Assembly (NCBI GenBank): GCA_050945815.1
Contig: JBMNTQ010000079.1
Coordinates: forward strand, 1 to 8,908
Reading direction: 5' to 3'
DNA length: 8,908 nt
From: JBMNTQ01 sp050945815
Lineage (GTDB): Bacteria > Bacillota > Clostridia > Christensenellales > JBMNTQ01
In this document: positions 7,123-8,908 of the stretch, piece by piece
How the letters are laid out: every line of letters starts with the position of its first letter
Numbering within the stretch: the stretch's first letter is position 1
Program-made: the position numbers and the translations under genes
The notes under the pieces: model-generated
Told to the model about the DNA's origin: nothing
Database searches by the model: none
What the model saw: only the letters and a program-made list of their open reading frames with translations

Positions 7123-8221
7123 ATGGTTATAATGGATGAACATAAGCAGCATTTGCAATCGTTGGCGGAGATGCTGAAACAGGCAGGTGACTCTCTTTAA
7201 CCTGGCCGACTTGAAACAGGAAAGGCTAGAGTTGGAAGCGAAGATGGAGCACCCGGATTTCTGGAATGACGTGGAGGCTGCGGGGCAGCTGAACCAGAGG
7301 CTGAAACGGGTGGGCGACAGGATCGATAAAATGGCTGCTCTTGAGCGAAAGATGGAGGATGCGCAGGTTCTGGTTCAGCTGACGGAGGAGGAAGGCGACG
7401 AGGAAATGGCGGCCGAGGTGGCAGCCGAGGTAGCCGCTTTGGACCGTGAGATTCAGGAATTGAACCTCTCTACGCTGCTTAAAGGGGAATATGACGACTG
7501 CGATACTATTTTGTCGCTGCATGCAGGCGCGGGGGGGACGGAAGCCCAGGATTGGGCTCAGATGCTCTACCGTATGTATACCCGGCATTGTGAGAAAAAA
7601 GGATACAGCGTGAAGGTTTTGGACTATATCGACGGCGATGAGGCGGGCATTAAGAGCGTGACGATTCAGGTGTCTGGCGAGAATGCCTATGGTTACTTGA
7701 AAGCGGAGAAGGGCGTGCATCGTTTGGTGCGTATTTCGCCATTTGATTCGTCCAGCCGCCGGCATACTTCCTTTGCTTCTTTGGATGTTTCGCCTATTCT
7801 GGAGAATGACAGCCAGGTGGAGATTAACCCGGACGAAATTCGCGTAGATACCTACCGGGCCAGCGGTGCAGGCGGCCAGCACGTGAATAAGACGGATTCT
7901 GCCATCCGAATTACCCACATTCCTACGGGAATTGTGGTACAATGTCAGAATGAGCGGTCGCAGATGCAGAACCGGGAAACGGCCATGCGAATGTTAAAGG
8001 GTAAGCTGATTGAAATTCGCGATCGTGAGCAGATGGAGAAGATGTCGCAGATTAAGGGCGAAATGAAAAGAATCGAATGGGGCAGCCAGATTCGTTCCTA
8101 TGTGTTCCATCCGTATTCCATGGTGAAGGATCATCGCACTGGCGAAGAGACAGGGAACATTGGTGCGGTGATGGACGGCGAGATCGATGGGTTTATCTAT
8201 GCTTTTTTGAGACAATCCTAG
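7123..8221 (+). CDS. prfB: Peptide chain release factor 2, expressed through programmed +1 frameshift
   Basis: RF2 releases finished peptides at UGA and UAA codons. The gene is in two frames. A 25-codon leader starts at ATG 7123 (GGGAG site at 7110-7114, 8 bases upstream) and ends at CTT TAA C (7195-7201). Skipping one base at 7198 continues from AAC at 7199 to the TAG at 8219-8221. The fused product is 365 residues, the same as E. coli RF2. In it the codon-reading SPF tripeptide falls at 205-207 and the catalytic GGQ at 250-252, exactly the E. coli positions. The joint reads DSL-NLADLKQERLE, which aligns with E. coli GYL-DYDAKKERLE. A GTG at 7187 in the second frame is not a likely start because it would lose the conserved N-terminal helix. 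Unusually, the frameshift stop is UAA, not UGA. The gene follows secA and ends at a strong terminator. Confidence 0.95.
7185..7201 (+). promoter_or_regulatory. prfB programmed +1 frameshift site with UAA stop
   Basis: The shift site is CTT TAA C (7195-7201). The tRNA-Leu reading CUU slips forward one base when termination is slow. The base after the stop is C, a poor termination context as in E. coli. An internal Shine-Dalgarno-like AGGTGA (7185-7190) precedes it by 4 bases. In E. coli RF2 mRNA the corresponding AGGGGG lies 3 bases from CUU, but aligned on the anti-Shine-Dalgarno sequence the pairing here sits about 4 bases further upstream. The stop falls at codon 26, the same as in E. coli. 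Confidence 0.85.
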
Positions 8222-8236
8222 CGTGGGATAAAAAAG

Positions 8237-8270
8237 AAAAGGCATGCGGATGTCCCGCATGCCTTTTTTT
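8237..8270. terminator. Bidirectional rho-independent terminator between prfB and hpf
   Basis: GGCATGCGG (8241-8249) pairs perfectly with CCGCATGCC (8255-8263) around a five-base loop. Seven T follow on the plus strand (8264-8270), and the A-run before the stem (8231-8240, broken by one G) gives a U-tract on the minus strand. It sits between two convergent genes, 19 bases after the prfB stop and 17 bases from the hpf stop, and should end both transcripts. Confidence 0.93.
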
Positions 8271-8287
8271 CTGATGATGGGGGAAAC

Positions 8288-8806
8288 TCAGCCGTATTCT
8301 GGCTCGAGAACCCCGTAGTTGCCGTCTTTTCGGCGGTAGAGAACGTTGATTCGCTCGGTGTCTTGGTTGGAGAAAATGAAAAATTCGTGGCCTAAGAGTT
8401 CTAGCTGCATGATGGCTTCCTCCACGGACATCGGTTTTAAGGAGAATTGCTTGTGGCGTACGAGCTTTCCATAGGAAAAATCTTCGTATTGTTGGTTTTC
8501 CGGGAAAGAATCAGCCTTCAGGCGCTTGGAAAGCTTGGTACGGTGTTTGGTGATTTGGCGGATCAGCTTGTCCACAACGCTGTCGATGGAGGCGTACATA
8601 TCGCCGGTTGCCTCTTCCGCACGGATGACCACGCCATCGAATGGGATGGTGACTTCTACGATATGACGGCTACGCTGCATGGAGAGCATGATGTTGGCAT
8701 TTGTTTCGGGCTTAAAATAACGGTTTAGCTTACTAAGCTTTTTCGTTATCGTATCGTGAAGATACTCCGAAACCTCCATATTTTTACCGGTAATGGTTAT
8801 ACGCAT
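8288..8806 (-). CDS. hpf: Long-form ribosome hibernation promoting factor
   Basis: Long HPF (YvyD type) dimerises 70S ribosomes into inactive 100S particles in stationary phase. The product from the ATG at 8806 is 172 residues, normal for the long form. The N-terminal domain (about 1-95) starts MRITITGKNMEV and has the usual beta-alpha-beta pattern with a basic helix region KLIRQITKHRTKLSKRLK that contacts 16S rRNA. A short linker precedes the C-terminal dimerisation domain (about 112-172), with VRHKQFSLKPMSVEEAI and NVLYRRKDGNYGVLEP. A TTG three codons upstream (8815) keeps the frame open, but it directly abuts the AAAGGGG ribosome binding site (8816-8822). The ATG has 9 bases of spacing and fits the family start, so I chose it. 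In many Bacillota hpf lies upstream of secA in the same direction; here it is convergent with prfB. Confidence 0.96.
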   Translation of the reverse strand: MRITITGKNMEVSEYLHDTITKKLSKLNRYFKPETNANIMLSMQRSRHIVEVTIPFDGVVIRAEEATGDMYASIDSVVDKLIRQITKHRTKLSKRLKADSFPENQQYEDFSYGKLVRHKQFSLKPMSVEEAIMQLELLGHEFFIFSNQDTERINVLYRRKDGNYGVLEPEYG

Positions 8807-8867
8807 TACGGTCAACCCCTTTCATATTGCTTTGACTCCTAAAAACGATCTGTGGAGCTTACTAGAT

Positions 8868-8896
8868 TTATTCTACATCGGCGCATAAAATCCTTC
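8868..8896 (-). promoter_or_regulatory. Sigma-H-type promoter of hpf
   Basis: On the minus strand GAAGGATTT (8888-8896), an 11-base spacer and GTAGAATAA (8868-8876) match the B. subtilis sigma-H consensus RnAGGAwWW-N11/12-RnnGAATww at every specified position. The transcript would start about 55 bases before the ATG at 8806. In B. subtilis hpf (yvyD) is transcribed by sigma-B and sigma-H, so the match agrees with known regulation of this gene. Confidence 0.75.
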
Positions 8897-8908
8897 CGAA
8901 ATCGATTG

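Noticed and set aside
6529..7158. A 209-codon minus-strand open frame antisense to the secA 3' end and prfB leader
   Set aside because: It has no recognisable domain, and its codons mirror those of the very well supported secA gene. It crosses the secA-prfB junction, which is explained by those genes.
7123..7200. Reading prfB as a broken gene because of the early in-frame TAA
   Set aside because: The CTT TAA C context, stop at codon 26, 365-residue fused length and exact placement of SPF and GGQ all fit the known programmed frameshift.
8804..8815. TTG at 8815 as the hpf start
   Set aside because: It directly touches the AAAGGGG ribosome binding site, leaving no spacing. The ATG at 8806 has 9 bases of spacing and matches the family N-terminus.
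8728..8864. Direct repeat AGCTTACTA at 8728-8736 and 8856-8864
   Set aside because: There are only two nine-base copies, one inside the hpf coding region, with no further copies or flanking similarity. Chance is the simplest explanation.

Overview
The window reads as chromosome of an endospore-forming member of the Bacillota (Firmicutes). SpoIIE is restricted to endospore formers. A long-form ribosome hibernation factor and the hpf/secA/prfB grouping point the same way. Base composition is moderate to slightly G+C-rich. The SecA has a large insertion in its second nucleotide-binding domain; this fits anaerobic lineages such as Negativicutes or some Clostridia better than Bacillus, but I cannot fix the genus by eye. 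Nothing looks mobile: no transposase, phage gene, CRISPR array, tRNA or rRNA is visible.

Left part (1-1800): a YbaK/EbsC-type aminoacyl-tRNA deacylase gene runs off the left edge on the minus strand. Divergent from it is a plus-strand gene for a polytopic membrane protein resembling the YhhN/TMEM86 (lysoplasmalogenase-like) family. This converges, over a hairpin terminator, with a minus-strand gene for a small acidic-tailed membrane protein of unknown function.

Centre (1805-4377): spoIIE, encoding the membrane-bound PP2C phosphatase that activates sigma-F in the forespore, lies on the minus strand. It is divergent from secA across a 314-base intergenic region. The spoIIE side of that region has a -35/-10 pair with the unusual 21-base spacing known from Spo0A-activated promoters, plus Spo0A-box-like sequences. 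The secA side has an ordinary vegetative promoter.

Right part (4378-8908): secA (preprotein translocase ATPase) is followed after 54 bases by prfB (peptide chain release factor 2). prfB is split between two reading frames joined by a programmed +1 frameshift. Its in-frame stop is UAA instead of the usual UGA, the most notable oddity here. A strong bidirectional terminator separates prfB from the convergent minus-strand hpf (long-form hibernation promoting factor). hpf has an upstream sequence matching the sigma-H promoter consensus at every specified position.

Functionally the window mixes housekeeping translation and secretion genes (secA, prfB, the deacylase) with stationary-phase and sporulation genes (spoIIE, hpf). 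The promoter signals fit that split: sigma-A-type for secA, Spo0A/sigma-A-type for spoIIE and sigma-H-type for hpf. I did not find an undescribed multi-gene system. The items most worth checking are the UAA-type prfB frameshift, the sigma-H promoter of hpf and the spoIIE control region.
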